Assembly (NCBI RefSeq): GCF_001424105.1
Contig: NZ_LMQH01000011.1
Coordinates: forward strand, 682,955-729,529
Direction of reading: 5' to 3'
Origin: Chryseobacterium sp. Leaf394
Lineage (GTDB): Bacteria > Bacteroidota > Bacteroidia > Flavobacteriales > Weeksellaceae
DNA length: 46,575 nt
Under the pieces are notes generated by a model, which searched no databases, had not been told where the DNA came from, and saw only the letters and a list, made by a program, of their open reading frames with translations. Made by a program: the position numbers and the translations under genes. Within the stretch, counting starts at the first letter, position 1. Each line of letters opens with the position of its first letter. Shown one piece after another: positions 24,172 to 33,080 of the stretch.

Positions 24172-25620
24172 TTAAGGACAGGTAGCTGTATTAAAACAAC
24201 TCCAGGCAGTTCCGTCGTGCAGTTTAAGACAGTTTGCGTCCGTGTCATACACCATCATTCCTTCCTGTGGTGAGACAATAGCATTGATCTGAGTTGTGGT
24301 AAGTCTGTTGACCACAAAACCTTTTGTGTTGGATTCAAGCACGGTATGTGCTGATTTACGGACCATTGGCCAGTTGCTGCTGTCACCTCCGGCTCTGTTA
24401 AGCGTTGTAATTCCATGTTTTGTATCAATTCCTGGTGCTGATGTATTGGCAGGGCTGTAACAGGCACATTCCTGAATGATATAATTATTGGTAGAAGGAC
24501 TGTAGCTGTCGCCGAAAAGGGGAGAAGAATCTGATTTAAAATTATTTGTAGAACCGTTAGTGCCTGCGGGCATTATTTGAAATCTGAAAGTTTCATCCGG
24601 TTCTACTACACCATCATTCACAGATGCGATACTAATTGCCACACCGTCTTCATCATTGTTGGGACTTGAATATCCTGGTATAGATCCTCCGTCATAATTT
24701 CCCGGCGGAATCGTAATCATGTAACACGGACTTCCCGGGGCATGTGTAATCGTTGGAATACCTTGGGAATTTGCTACTGCAGATAAAGTAATATCATCGT
24801 CTGAGATGAAAGATGTACCGTTCTGAGGATTTACCAACTGTACGGCAACAATTGTATTTGATGTGACAGCACCATTAATTCTTAAAAACAATAATCCGTT
24901 ACTGTTTCCCTCGCACGACGGAAGGGCAATTGAATTTTTTAAATCGATGAGTGGGTGCAGGGTAATCCTGATATCATCCAGCAAATTTCCTAAACCAATA
25001 TTTCCCCCGTCAACAAGAGCTCTGAAGCCAACTCTGTAAACACCTGCAGTTCCTGTAAAAGGCTGACTTGTTCCCTGATTAAAAGACCAGAAATTTATAT
25101 TTGATGGAACAGACGTAGTACTGATGGTGCTTATAAGATTTTCATTCTGATCTTCAATTCTCATAGAGGCCTGCTCTGTAGTCTGACTTCTGGCGCGGTG
25201 TCTGTAATAAAAGGATATCACATCTCCTGGTGTAAGATACATATTCTGATAAATCATTGAGCTTTCGAATGCATTGAGTTCTACGAAATTGCTTCCCTGT
25301 GCAGCATTTACACCATTAAAAGTACTTCCCCAAACTTCAATTGCATGGCAGTTTCCGGAAGGTATCTGTGAACATAATGTATTTTGGGATTGTGTGGTAT
25401 ACCATGGCGCAGTTACCGGAGATCCTGCATCGAAAGTTGATCCGAATCCGAAGTTGGCGTCAAGGTAATTTACATCTCCAGCAGGAACTCCAAATTCAAG
25501 TCCAGGATTTATAAAAACTCTGGCCTGGCCAGAAAGATATTGTGCAACTGCAACAAAAAAAACAAAGTAATACTGCCTCGCTCTGATTGATGCGAGTGAT
25601 TTATATGAAAAAAAATTCAT
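24172..25620 (-). CDS. Large secreted protein with Calx-beta-like region and surface module
   Basis: The 482-residue protein has a signal-like N-terminus (hydrophobic about residues 18-31, FVFFVAVAQYLSGQ). The first ~220 residues form a jelly-roll-like beta domain starting FINPGLEFGVPAGDV, with YLTPGDVISFYYRHRA, a pattern seen in carbohydrate-binding or adhesion domains. A middle part contains SVNDGVVEPDETFRFQI, typical of Calx-beta repeats. The C-terminus carries AHTVLESNTKGFVVNRL, SPQEGMMVYD and LKLHDGTAWSCF, the same module found twice in the next protein. Probably a surface or matrix protein. It lies 47 nt before its downstream neighbour. Confidence 0.75.
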   Translation of the reverse strand: MNFFSYKSLASIRARQYYFVFFVAVAQYLSGQARVFINPGLEFGVPAGDVNYLDANFGFGSTFDAGSPVTAPWYTTQSQNTLCSQIPSGNCHAIEVWGSTFNGVNAAQGSNFVELNAFESSMIYQNMYLTPGDVISFYYRHRARSQTTEQASMRIEDQNENLISTISTTSVPSNINFWSFNQGTSQPFTGTAGVYRVGFRALVDGGNIGLGNLLDDIRITLHPLIDLKNSIALPSCEGNSNGLLFLRINGAVTSNTIVAVQLVNPQNGTSFISDDDITLSAVANSQGIPTITHAPGSPCYMITIPPGNYDGGSIPGYSSPNNDEDGVAISIASVNDGVVEPDETFRFQIMPAGTNGSTNNFKSDSSPLFGDSYSPSTNNYIIQECACYSPANTSAPGIDTKHGITTLNRAGGDSSNWPMVRKSAHTVLESNTKGFVVNRLTTTQINAIVSPQEGMMVYDTDANCLKLHDGTAWSCFNTATCP

Positions 25621-25707
25621 GTTAGAAATTTAGAGTTATGGATGTAAGGGATGATGCAAAGAGAAATACTCTGTGCAATTTTTAAATCTTATTAAAGTGA
25701 AAAATGA

Positions 25708-26397
25708 TCAGAAAAGACTTACAGAAGGAGGCGGACGTACAGAATACACCGTGGAGAAACAGAAATCAAATGATCTGCTGTTATAGTACCGATACTTTTG
25801 CGAATGCAGATGGTCAAGAGATTTTTTGACCAGTTTCTGCTCCTCAGGCATCTCAAGCTTAAACTGGTCAATGCTGTTCTGCGACGGAACTGTATAATTG
25901 GCTGAGAATGGGTCTGACGGAAAAAATCTTTCCTGAACGGGCAGATGATATAAATGAATTATTCTTAATCCCTTTGCAGTTTTCTTAAGATTCGTGAGTT
26001 TCTTATGTTCCCTGGTTGGTTTTTCTTTTCCTTTCTTCGCGATTCTGACATCCTGATTCTGATTTTGCTTTCTTTTAAAAGATTGCTGAGCAGTAATCTG
26101 CAGATAACGTTTGCCACTTTTACTGATTGAGTAGGAATAATCAGAGTTTTTAACAGTAACGTTTTCTGAAATAATCTGCTTATTGAAACCGGCATCTTCA
26201 GAATAGATTCCTGCACCTCTGACAGTCACAATGGTGGGAGATGCTGCCTTATCACTGCTCTGCTGGGAATGAAGAAATGAGAAAGAGATGAATAGAATTG
26301 TACAGAAAAAAGCTCTGAGTACCCTTGAAAACTCAGAAAATTTTATATTTTTTGCAGTCGTATTTAAAAAAAATAAAATTTTGCGCAAGTATATCAT
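25708..26397 (-). CDS. Hypothetical basic secreted protein
   Basis: The 229-residue product has a long N-terminus with a hydrophobic segment near residues 29-42 (FFCTILFISFSFLHSQ), probably an uncleaved or late signal peptide. Residues ~95-140 are very basic (KRKQNQNQDVRIAKKGKEK). The C-terminus ends SVRPPPSVSLF. No family recognised. It is first in the minus-strand group with the two module proteins (87 nt apart), so it may help make or anchor them. A start closer to the hydrophobic segment is possible but no better ATG is obvious. Confidence 0.6.
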   Translation of the reverse strand: MIYLRKILFFLNTTAKNIKFSEFSRVLRAFFCTILFISFSFLHSQQSSDKAASPTIVTVRGAGIYSEDAGFNKQIISENVTVKNSDYSYSISKSGKRYLQITAQQSFKRKQNQNQDVRIAKKGKEKPTREHKKLTNLKKTAKGLRIIHLYHLPVQERFFPSDPFSANYTVPSQNSIDQFKLEMPEEQKLVKKSLDHLHSQKYRYYNSRSFDFCFSTVYSVRPPPSVSLF

Positions 26398-26628
26398 TTT
26401 ATGGTGTAATATTAATCAAAAATATCACCAAAAGAAGAATATTTTCATGCTGTTATGTACCACATAGTAAACTTTTTTAATATGCAACAGTATTTATACG
26501 GAATTTCAGTAATTGAATTAAGAATTTAATTCATTGAAGAATGATTTTAATGGCTTTTGGTTCGTTTTTTTTAGACTGTAAATTTTTAAGTTCAGGCAAA
26601 AATTTGCACTTTCATTTTCAGTAAGAGA

Positions 26629-26662
26629 AAAAGCCTGTAAGTAGTTATTCTTACAGACTTTT
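26629..26662 (-). terminator. Terminator of the C1q-like/T9SS operon
   Basis: On the minus strand AAAAAGTCTGTAAG pairs with CTTACAGGCTTTTT (one mismatch) across an 8-nt loop, followed by T and C. It lies about 27 bp past the stop of the T9SS gene at 26689 and also separates the two secreted-protein groups. Confidence 0.65.
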
Positions 26663-26688
26663 TAGAATGAATTAAATCCTCTTTTACT

Positions 26689-27708
26689 TTAATTCTTAAT
26701 CAGTTTAGTACTCCCTGATCTCATTTTTACCAGATAATTTCCATCAGACAAATCTGAAATTGAAACACGGTTTACCCCTTTCTGAAGCTCAATTGACTTT
26801 ACTAATCTGCCGTCTGGAGCATAAACAAAAGCAATTTCCTTTTCTGATGCATTGATGTAAATGAACTCTGATGCGGGATTCGGATATATTTTATTTTTGC
26901 TGATTTCTGCTTCAGCAATGGCCAGGCTGTTGGCAGTCAGTGTAAAACTTTTCACCAAAGTACAGCCTCTTGTTATTTCGCACGTATAATTTCCAATAGA
27001 AAGATTACTGATTGAATTTGTATTTGCTCCGGAAATCACAGTTCCGTTTTTCTTCCATACATAGGTAGTTGGTGCACCGCTGATTCCTCCGGATATACTT
27101 ACTGTTGCAGAACCGTCATTTGATGCAGATGAAGAGGGATTAATTTGACTTTGTGATGCTGCCAATGGCACAACCGTAGATGTAAGATTAACCGTCCATC
27201 CAATAATATCCGACGTTTGTGCAATTCCATCCTTTATATAATTTCCGTCTGGATAAGGATTTCCTGTTCTGGTTGTAAATAAAATCAATTCGATATTGGA
27301 CTGACTGCCCGGAATAGCATAAACCTCCCAAATGTACGTAGAACCACTTTGCAGAGTGAGATCTGAACACTGAAAGTCAGCTACAACAGTTGCTCCAGGA
27401 TACCATAATTCTGTCTGCAGACTCCCGTTCTGCCAGAAGCCGTTAGCAAGCACAGTATTTCCGGAATCTTTAATTCTGACTCCAACACTGTATCCAGAAC
27501 CTCTCAGATCGTCAGATGTATTACTTATCGCTGGAAACGTAATATTATTCAGCTTTGCTGTACATGCTGCTTTAAAACTTTGACCTGTTATAAAGGCATA
27601 AGTATAATTGAGTGCGCCTGTACCAGATGTTACCGATGTTGTACATTGTGCATTAAAAAAAATCTTTGTTGAAAAGAAAAGTATGAGAAGTAAATATTTT
27701 TTCATCAT
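26689..27708 (-). CDS. Secreted protein with Ig-like repeat and T9SS sorting domain
   Basis: The 339-residue protein starts with a signal peptide (MMKKYLLLILFFSTKIFFNAQ). The N-terminal half (to about residue 180) is an unassigned beta domain with paired Cys. Residues ~185-255 resemble SprB-like or PKD-like repeats (NDGSATVSISGG, TTYVWKKNGTVI, NYTCEITRGC). The last ~75 residues are a type A sorting domain: KIYPNPASEFIYI, FVYAPDGRLVKSIEL, LSDGNYLVKM. Its ATG overlaps the stop of the gene before it by one base (TAATG). Likely a surface-exposed or released adhesin-like protein. Confidence 0.85.
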   Translation of the reverse strand: MMKKYLLLILFFSTKIFFNAQCTTSVTSGTGALNYTYAFITGQSFKAACTAKLNNITFPAISNTSDDLRGSGYSVGVRIKDSGNTVLANGFWQNGSLQTELWYPGATVVADFQCSDLTLQSGSTYIWEVYAIPGSQSNIELILFTTRTGNPYPDGNYIKDGIAQTSDIIGWTVNLTSTVVPLAASQSQINPSSSASNDGSATVSISGGISGAPTTYVWKKNGTVISGANTNSISNLSIGNYTCEITRGCTLVKSFTLTANSLAIAEAEISKNKIYPNPASEFIYINASEKEIAFVYAPDGRLVKSIELQKGVNRVSISDLSDGNYLVKMRSGSTKLIKN

Positions 27709-28742
27709 TAATTCATTTTCATTATCATGAGATTACTTCCGGCATCTGCGATGGTATTCTGGGGAGCAACAGCACTGTTTGTTCCGTGAGCAATCACTTT
27801 TATCTGGTCGCCCTGGTTTAGTTTTACGTAGCAAATCAGTTCACCTCTTGCCTTAGTGTTCACCGGAGTATAGACATTCAACGGAGTGTATAAACCGTAA
27901 ATAATTCCGCCGTTTGTGGATCCCCATGCAGCATTGTTGATCTGAAGATTCAGACAGTAAGAAACCGTGTTATTAGTTGGTGAGGCATCTGATCCATGCA
28001 CACGTGCCTGAATCATGTACACCCCGTTACTTCCTACAGTGTAAACGCCCGTCGTACTGTTGTATACTCCTGACAGAGGAGCGGATACTACATTATTGTA
28101 AACAATCGTTGTCGGTGCTGTGGTAACAGCAACGGGCACAGATTCTGACGTGCCGCTTACTTTATCTGCTATCAGTTCCAGGGTTGCTCCTCCTGCCGGC
28201 GCCCAGCTTCCGTCACCTCTCAGATAATTAGATGAACCCGGAGTTCCCGTGGCTGATATTTTTGCAGTTGTAACCGACGCATCTGCCAGTTTAGCTGATG
28301 TTACTGCAGAGTTACTGATTTTTCCCGTCGTAACAGCACCGTCTGAAACACTTTTTGAACTTAACGCATAAGGCACGCTTAAAAGCTGTTGTGTTCCGCT
28401 GATGGAATAAGAGGTTCCCCCGGAAGGATCAATTTCTGTTTTCACAAAGTACAGATCAGAACTCCAGTCAATATTTGCAATAGAGCCACTCACAACAGTG
28501 CCATTTCCCAATTGTGCCGTTACAAGACCATTGGCATTTGTAGAAATATTTTGAGTTTCAGCATAGGAAACTGTGCCATTAACAGATGTTTTTATTATTG
28601 AAAACTTTAACCCTACAGTCTGGTTAACTGCGAGATTATTACCTGAGTTTCTCACAACGGCCTGATAGCTGAAAAGATTGGGTGCCTGAGCATAGAAAAA
28701 TGCCGTTGCACACAAGGCTAAAAATGTAAAAATGTTTTTCAT
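27708..28742 (-). CDS. Secreted C1q/TNF-like jelly-roll protein
   Basis: The 344-residue product has a signal peptide (MKNIFTFLALCATAFFYAQ). An N-terminal domain common in Bacteroidota follows: FSYQAVVRNSGNNLAVNQ, then SISGTQQLLSVPYALSSK. Next are collagen-stalk-like repeats of the form GAVTTGKISNSAVTSAKL. The C-terminal ~145 residues look like a C1q-type jelly roll (GVYTVGSNGVYMIQARV, ending GSNLMIMKMN). This stalk-plus-head layout resembles phage tail-fibre and surface-fibre proteins and would favour trimers. It has no T9SS domain, yet the genes on both sides do. Role inferred as surface binding. Confidence 0.8.
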   Translation of the reverse strand: MKNIFTFLALCATAFFYAQAPNLFSYQAVVRNSGNNLAVNQTVGLKFSIIKTSVNGTVSYAETQNISTNANGLVTAQLGNGTVVSGSIANIDWSSDLYFVKTEIDPSGGTSYSISGTQQLLSVPYALSSKSVSDGAVTTGKISNSAVTSAKLADASVTTAKISATGTPGSSNYLRGDGSWAPAGGATLELIADKVSGTSESVPVAVTTAPTTIVYNNVVSAPLSGVYNSTTGVYTVGSNGVYMIQARVHGSDASPTNNTVSYCLNLQINNAAWGSTNGGIIYGLYTPLNVYTPVNTKARGELICYVKLNQGDQIKVIAHGTNSAVAPQNTIADAGSNLMIMKMN

Positions 28743-28752
28743 TTGAGGGATT

Positions 28753-29235
28753 TTATTTTTTAATAATGGTATAATTTTTTAAAGGCTTTCCTGCCTGTTG
28801 TACAGAAAAAAAATAGGTCGAAGAAGGAAAGTCCGTCATATCAACAATGGTTTCTCTTTCTGAAATTTGACCTGTTTTCAGAAGAGCTCCCGTTGCGCTG
28901 TGCAACCGGTAAGTAAGATCTTTTGTGTTTTTAGAATCCGCGGTAAGTGTAAGTTTGTCTGCAACAGGATTTGGAAAAATCTTCATTTCAAGACTGATGG
29001 AATTTTCATTGATTCCTAAAGTCGGCGTCAGCTCGTATGAATGTTGTGTGCCTGGTACCAGCGTTCCTGTGGAGGAGCTGAATTCTCTGTAAAATACATT
29101 TCCTGTAGAGAAAGAAATGCTTCCGCTCGCTGAATTAAGATTCCCTCCGGATGAATTCTGGGCTGACTGTGCACTAATCAGTAACGAGCAACATCCAAAC
29201 ACAGTACTAAGCAGTAGTTTAGTTTTTATGGGCAT
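28753..29235 (-). CDS. Small secreted protein with T9SS sorting domain
   Basis: The 160-residue product has a signal peptide (MPIKTKLLLSTVFGCCSLLISAQ), a ~50-residue Ser/Gly/Asn-rich stretch, and a full type A sorting domain (MKIFPNPVADKLTLTA, YRLHSATGALLKTG, FPSSTYFFSVQQAG). Almost half of the protein is sorting signal, as in many small Bacteroidota proteins that precede C1q- or fibre-like genes. It is first in a three-gene operon with the C1q-like gene (10 nt on) and the larger T9SS gene. A possible -7-like TACTTTGC box lies about 120 bp upstream, without a -33 element. Confidence 0.8.
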   Translation of the reverse strand: MPIKTKLLLSTVFGCCSLLISAQSAQNSSGGNLNSASGSISFSTGNVFYREFSSSTGTLVPGTQHSYELTPTLGINENSISLEMKIFPNPVADKLTLTADSKNTKDLTYRLHSATGALLKTGQISERETIVDMTDFPSSTYFFSVQQAGKPLKNYTIIKK

Positions 29236-29409
29236 GATTAATTGTTTTTAAGAGTTTCATAAATGTCTTTAAATTCTGTTTTTTGTAGAAATTGTTTCTT
29301 AAAGTAGATTGCAGGAGACTGCAGAGTAAGGGGTAGATTCAATCGTTTTTTTTGATTGCAAAGTACCTAAAAACCTGAGTGGAAATTCCCATCCTGTAAG
29401 GTAGTATTC

Positions 29410-29446
29410 GCATAAAATAAAAAAACTACCTGTACGGGTAGTTTTG
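29410..29446 (-). terminator. Terminator of the TPR-LuxR regulator gene
   Basis: AAAACTACC pairs with GGTAGTTTT around a 6-nt loop, and on the minus strand it is followed by seven T. It lies about 30 bp past the stop at 29477, between the regulator and the secreted-protein operon, so these are separate transcripts. Confidence 0.8.
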
Positions 29447-29476
29447 TAAATTATTGATAAATAAATATTTATGATT

Positions 29477-30685
29477 TTATTTTCCTTTAAATTTAAGAAG
29501 CAAATCTTTTCTGCTTTTCAGATCAAGGATATTGTAAATATTTTTAATGTGAAACTTTACTGTGTTTTCTGAGATAAAAAGTTTTTCGGCAATCTCCTTA
29601 TTGCTCAGACCTTCTGCCATAAGATCGAGAAGTTCCTTTTGTCTTGCACTCAGCAGATCTTCATTTTCCAATTTTACTTTACCTTCAGAAATGGTCCGTT
29701 GGGAGTAAGATTCCAATGTCTTTTTCATCTCAAAAAGTTCCTGCTCATATTTATTTTTCTGATATGTGGATTTTTGGTAGAAATAAAAACTGATTCCACC
29801 CAACAAAAGAATTATAAAAATTGAAATAAAAAGAGTCCTGAGAAAATTATTTTCGTTTCCTTCATTCTGTTTTTCAAGAAATTTTTCATTGGTGACATGC
29901 ATTCCTGAAAGCTTGCTTTCTCTGTCGTAGATTAAATTTAAACTGTCCAGAATGGTACTGTAGTAAAAAGTCTCATCTTTACTGTCATTTCTTTTAAAAA
30001 TGGATCTTATCTCTTCAGTAGCGTAGATTTTATATTTGATGATTTTACACGAATCAGCAATAGTCATACATTTCTTATAAATCTCCTTCACTCTTACAAG
30101 GTCATTTAAGGTTGCGTAGAGTTGCATTTGTTTCACAAGAACCGCAGGTTGGTTACAGGGCGAAAATTTAGAGAGTATATTCAGTGCATTTTCATAATCC
30201 TTTACAGCTTTGTCATACTTTTTATCAAGATAATGAATGTAGCCATGCTGCATGATGATATAAGCTTTGTCATTTTCATTGACATTGAGATAATTGCTCA
30301 GTGCAATTTTTTTAATAAGATTTTCAGATTTTTTGTAGTTCTGGTCGTCAAAATATACAAATGCCAGTTCTGCATTGATGCTCGCTTTAAGGGAATCATC
30401 GGCGTTAAGATTTTCGGCTAATTCGCTGGATTTTTCAAGATAGCTGATAGCAGTTCCGTAATCATTAATGCTTCTGAAAGTTGTTGCAAGCAGAAGATTT
30501 ACTTTTACCTGATCCCGGTAGCTTAAATCTTCTTCAGAAAGTAATTGTAGTAATTTGGTCTGGGATAAATGATGTTTACCATTTCTGTTATTGTCATAGA
30601 CCTCATTTTCAAGCTTATTGAAGTCGTTGATCTGGGCTGAAAATAAGCCAAAGATAAAATACAGCAGATAAAATATTTTCTTCAT
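29477..30685 (-). CDS. Membrane TPR regulator with LuxR-type DNA-binding domain
   Basis: The 402-residue product has a signal-like N-terminus (MKKIFYLLYFIFGLFSAQ), about 230 residues of TPR-like helical repeats in the periplasm, a membrane helix near 280-303 (FISIFIILLLGGISFYFY), a short coiled coil (KYEQELFEMKKTLESY) and a cytoplasmic LuxR/GerE HTH (LSARQKELLDLMAEGLSNKEIAEKLF, followed by ENTVKFHIKNIY). This one-protein layout, sensing outside and binding DNA inside, is frequent in Flavobacteriia. Its neighbours suggest that it controls the adjacent secreted-protein operon; that is inference. A possible -7 element lies at 30700-30707. Confidence 0.87.
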   Translation of the reverse strand: MKKIFYLLYFIFGLFSAQINDFNKLENEVYDNNRNGKHHLSQTKLLQLLSEEDLSYRDQVKVNLLLATTFRSINDYGTAISYLEKSSELAENLNADDSLKASINAELAFVYFDDQNYKKSENLIKKIALSNYLNVNENDKAYIIMQHGYIHYLDKKYDKAVKDYENALNILSKFSPCNQPAVLVKQMQLYATLNDLVRVKEIYKKCMTIADSCKIIKYKIYATEEIRSIFKRNDSKDETFYYSTILDSLNLIYDRESKLSGMHVTNEKFLEKQNEGNENNFLRTLFISIFIILLLGGISFYFYQKSTYQKNKYEQELFEMKKTLESYSQRTISEGKVKLENEDLLSARQKELLDLMAEGLSNKEIAEKLFISENTVKFHIKNIYNILDLKSRKDLLLKFKGK

Positions 30686-30699
30686 AAAATGAACATTCG

Positions 30700-30707
30700 C
30701 AAAAATA
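30700..30707 (-). promoter_or_regulatory. Possible -7 element for the TPR-LuxR gene
   Basis: TATTTTTG matches TAnnTTTG on the minus strand. A TTG lies 23 bp upstream, at the long end of the usual spacing. Transcription would start about 10 nt before the ATG at 30685. Confidence 0.4.
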
Positions 30708-30936
30708 ATGTTTTTATGTTATTTAATATGCAAAAATCTACTTCAAGATGGAAATAAAAATGGAAACGGTTCAGAAAAATTTGCTGATCACAAATTTATT
30801 TGACCTGCTGTAGATTCACGTGTAAATTTGACTATTTATAAACAGCATTCATCATCAAAATGAGCCGTTGAAATCAAACGCTTTTAGCTGAAAAAAACTT
30901 TGAGAAAATAAATATTTCTACCCTAAAATCTATAAT

Positions 30937-32898
30937 TTAAACCAAAGGAATGGTAAACCAAAATGTGCTTCCCTGGTTGATTTCGCTTTCTGCACCAATG
31001 GTTCCTCCATGTTTTTCGATTATTTCAGAACAGATGTAAAGACCCAGCCCAAGGCCGTTATATTCCTTGCCTGAATGATCCGCACGGAAAAACCGGTCAA
31101 ATAATTTTGGAAGAACTTCCTTTTCGATTCCGTAGCCAAAGTCGCGTACTGAAACTTTCACAGCGTCACTAAATTTTTCCATCTTAATGTGAATATTTTT
31201 AGATGAAGGAGCATATTTTACAGCATTGTTCACAAAATTGATTACCACCTGATCCAGTCTGTGCATGTCTGCAAATACCATCACATCCGGCTCACCTTCC
31301 AGAGAAATTTTGTATTCATCCTCAAGTGTGATATGACTGCAGCTTTCCTGAAGCATTTCAAATAAATTAAATTCTTTTTTCTCAATTTTCAGCTGCCCCT
31401 CGTTCAGTCTTTTCACATTGAGAAGATCATCCACCAGATCAGACATTTTTTCTACGTTTTTTACTGACTGATTGATGAGTTTCAGATGAATGTCCGAAAA
31501 TGGACGGTCTTTCATCCTGTCAAGCAGCTGAAGACAGGCTTTAATCACCGTGACAGGTGTTTTGAGTTCATGACTTGCGACACTCAAAAAGTCATCTTTC
31601 CGCTGTTCGAATAATTTTTTATCCGTAATATCTGCAGTCATACCGACCATGCGGTCAGCATTACCCTTTTCGTCATAGCGCGGGCGTCCATGAGCCTGAA
31701 TCCAGTGTACAGATCCGTCACGCCATTTTATTGGGTAATCCGCTTTGTAAACTCCGTTGGTACGAATCGCTTCCTGTACGAGTTCCTTTACACTTTCTCT
31801 GTATTCAGGGAAAATAGATTCAAATAAATCTGAGTAAGTGAAGTTTTCCTCCGGCAGAAATCCATAGTTCATTTTAAACTGATCGGTGCTTTTCATAATG
31901 CCTGTCGCCAGATTGACTTCGGTAGATCCCAATCTGCCGGCATCTATGGCAATCTGAAGCCGGGTGCTCATTTCTTCTGCATCCAGCCGGGCGTTGACCA
32001 TTTCTGTAATATCATTTGCGACAATCAGTATCGATTTTTCGCCGGAACTTTCTTCTTTTGTGGGATGATAAACGAAATTCAGGAAACGCTCAGTAAGAGT
32101 TCCATCAACCGAAACCATAACTTTTACTTCTTTGCCGTAAAATGCTGATCCGGTATCATACACATTCGTAAGGATGTCAATAAATGGCTGGTTTTCAAGT
32201 TCTGGCAAGGCTGAACGCAATGGTAAACCGATAACAGAACGGTCTTTGCCCCAAATGGCGAGGACTCCGTCATTGACCATATCTACCGTAAAATCTTTTC
32301 CTTTAAGAGATGCCATCGCTACAGGCGACTGTTCTACCATCGTACGGAAACGCTTTTCACTTTCATTCAGTGAGTCGAGCAGATGGTGCAGATTTTCCTG
32401 TGAAACGATCAATTCTTCGTTGGTTACCTGATATTCTTCGTTAATGGCAAGAAGTTCTTCATTCAGCTTCTGTTCGGCGATGGACCGTTCTTCAACCATA
32501 TTCCAGGCAGCCATACGCTCAGATACTTCTACTGCTGTGTGAAGAATAAATTCTGTTTTACCCTCGCTGTCGAGAAGAGCTTTGTACTCAAAATCGAAAT
32601 AAAATTCCTGCATCTCGCCGTCAATTTCAAGAAATGCTGAACGGTCTCGTGCAGTATAGGTTTGGCCACTGTTCCAAACTTCTTTTAAAATATCAATAAA
32701 AGGCTGACCGCTAAGCTCCGGAATCGCAACAACCATTTCTTTGCCCAGTACCGAACGGTCTTTACCCCACATTTTCAGCATGGCATCATTGGCACTGAGA
32801 ATCTTAATATTTTCGCCGGTATAAACAGCTGTGGCATTTGGAGAATGAAAAAGGACACTGAGCAATTTCTCAGGTTGGATATGCTGTGGAGAATTCAT
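30937..32898 (-). CDS. Soluble PAS-domain sensor histidine kinase
   Basis: The 653-residue kinase has no membrane segment. Domain order: PAS1 (~15-130), a coiled coil (~135-180, with the repeated LNEELLAINEEYQ pattern), PAS2 (~181-300), PAS3 with a PAC motif (~305-427, VHWIQAHGRPRYDEKGNADR), HisKA with phospho-acceptor His443 (VASHELKTP) and HATPase_c (~545-652; YGIEKEVLPKLFDRFFR, GLGLGLYICSEII). PAS1 and PAS2 are similar to each other (both have WGKDRSVLG/IG-type and LENQPFIDIL-type stretches), so one arose by duplication. The signal is unknown. The single-domain response regulator 182 bp upstream on the same strand is the likely partner. Confidence 0.9.
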   Translation of the reverse strand: MNSPQHIQPEKLLSVLFHSPNATAVYTGENIKILSANDAMLKMWGKDRSVLGKEMVVAIPELSGQPFIDILKEVWNSGQTYTARDRSAFLEIDGEMQEFYFDFEYKALLDSEGKTEFILHTAVEVSERMAAWNMVEERSIAEQKLNEELLAINEEYQVTNEELIVSQENLHHLLDSLNESEKRFRTMVEQSPVAMASLKGKDFTVDMVNDGVLAIWGKDRSVIGLPLRSALPELENQPFIDILTNVYDTGSAFYGKEVKVMVSVDGTLTERFLNFVYHPTKEESSGEKSILIVANDITEMVNARLDAEEMSTRLQIAIDAGRLGSTEVNLATGIMKSTDQFKMNYGFLPEENFTYSDLFESIFPEYRESVKELVQEAIRTNGVYKADYPIKWRDGSVHWIQAHGRPRYDEKGNADRMVGMTADITDKKLFEQRKDDFLSVASHELKTPVTVIKACLQLLDRMKDRPFSDIHLKLINQSVKNVEKMSDLVDDLLNVKRLNEGQLKIEKKEFNLFEMLQESCSHITLEDEYKISLEGEPDVMVFADMHRLDQVVINFVNNAVKYAPSSKNIHIKMEKFSDAVKVSVRDFGYGIEKEVLPKLFDRFFRADHSGKEYNGLGLGLYICSEIIEKHGGTIGAESEINQGSTFWFTIPLV

Positions 32899-32919
32899 TG
32901 ATCAGAAATAATTACAGTT

Positions 32920-32927
32920 CAAATTTA
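32920..32927 (-). promoter_or_regulatory. Possible -7 element for the histidine kinase gene
   Basis: TAAATTTG on the minus strand fits TAnnTTTG and would start transcription about 15 nt before the ATG at 32898. No TTG is found at the right distance, so the support is partial. Confidence 0.35.
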
Positions 32928-33080
32928 AATATTTTTTAGAAAAGTCTGAACTATTTTGAGAAGGAAGTATTATAAATAAGACTCATTTATCTTTTGAGAA
33001 AAATATCTGATTATTTTTAAATAAATGAAGGCTTAAGAAATTGCTTTATGAAATTTTAAAATTCTAAGAAAATCAAATTC

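Noticed and set aside
25640..25680. Hairpin GCACAGAG/CTCTTTGC as terminator after the gene at 25708
   Set aside because: It has a mismatch, no T run in the minus direction, and lies in the leader of the next gene; unsupported.
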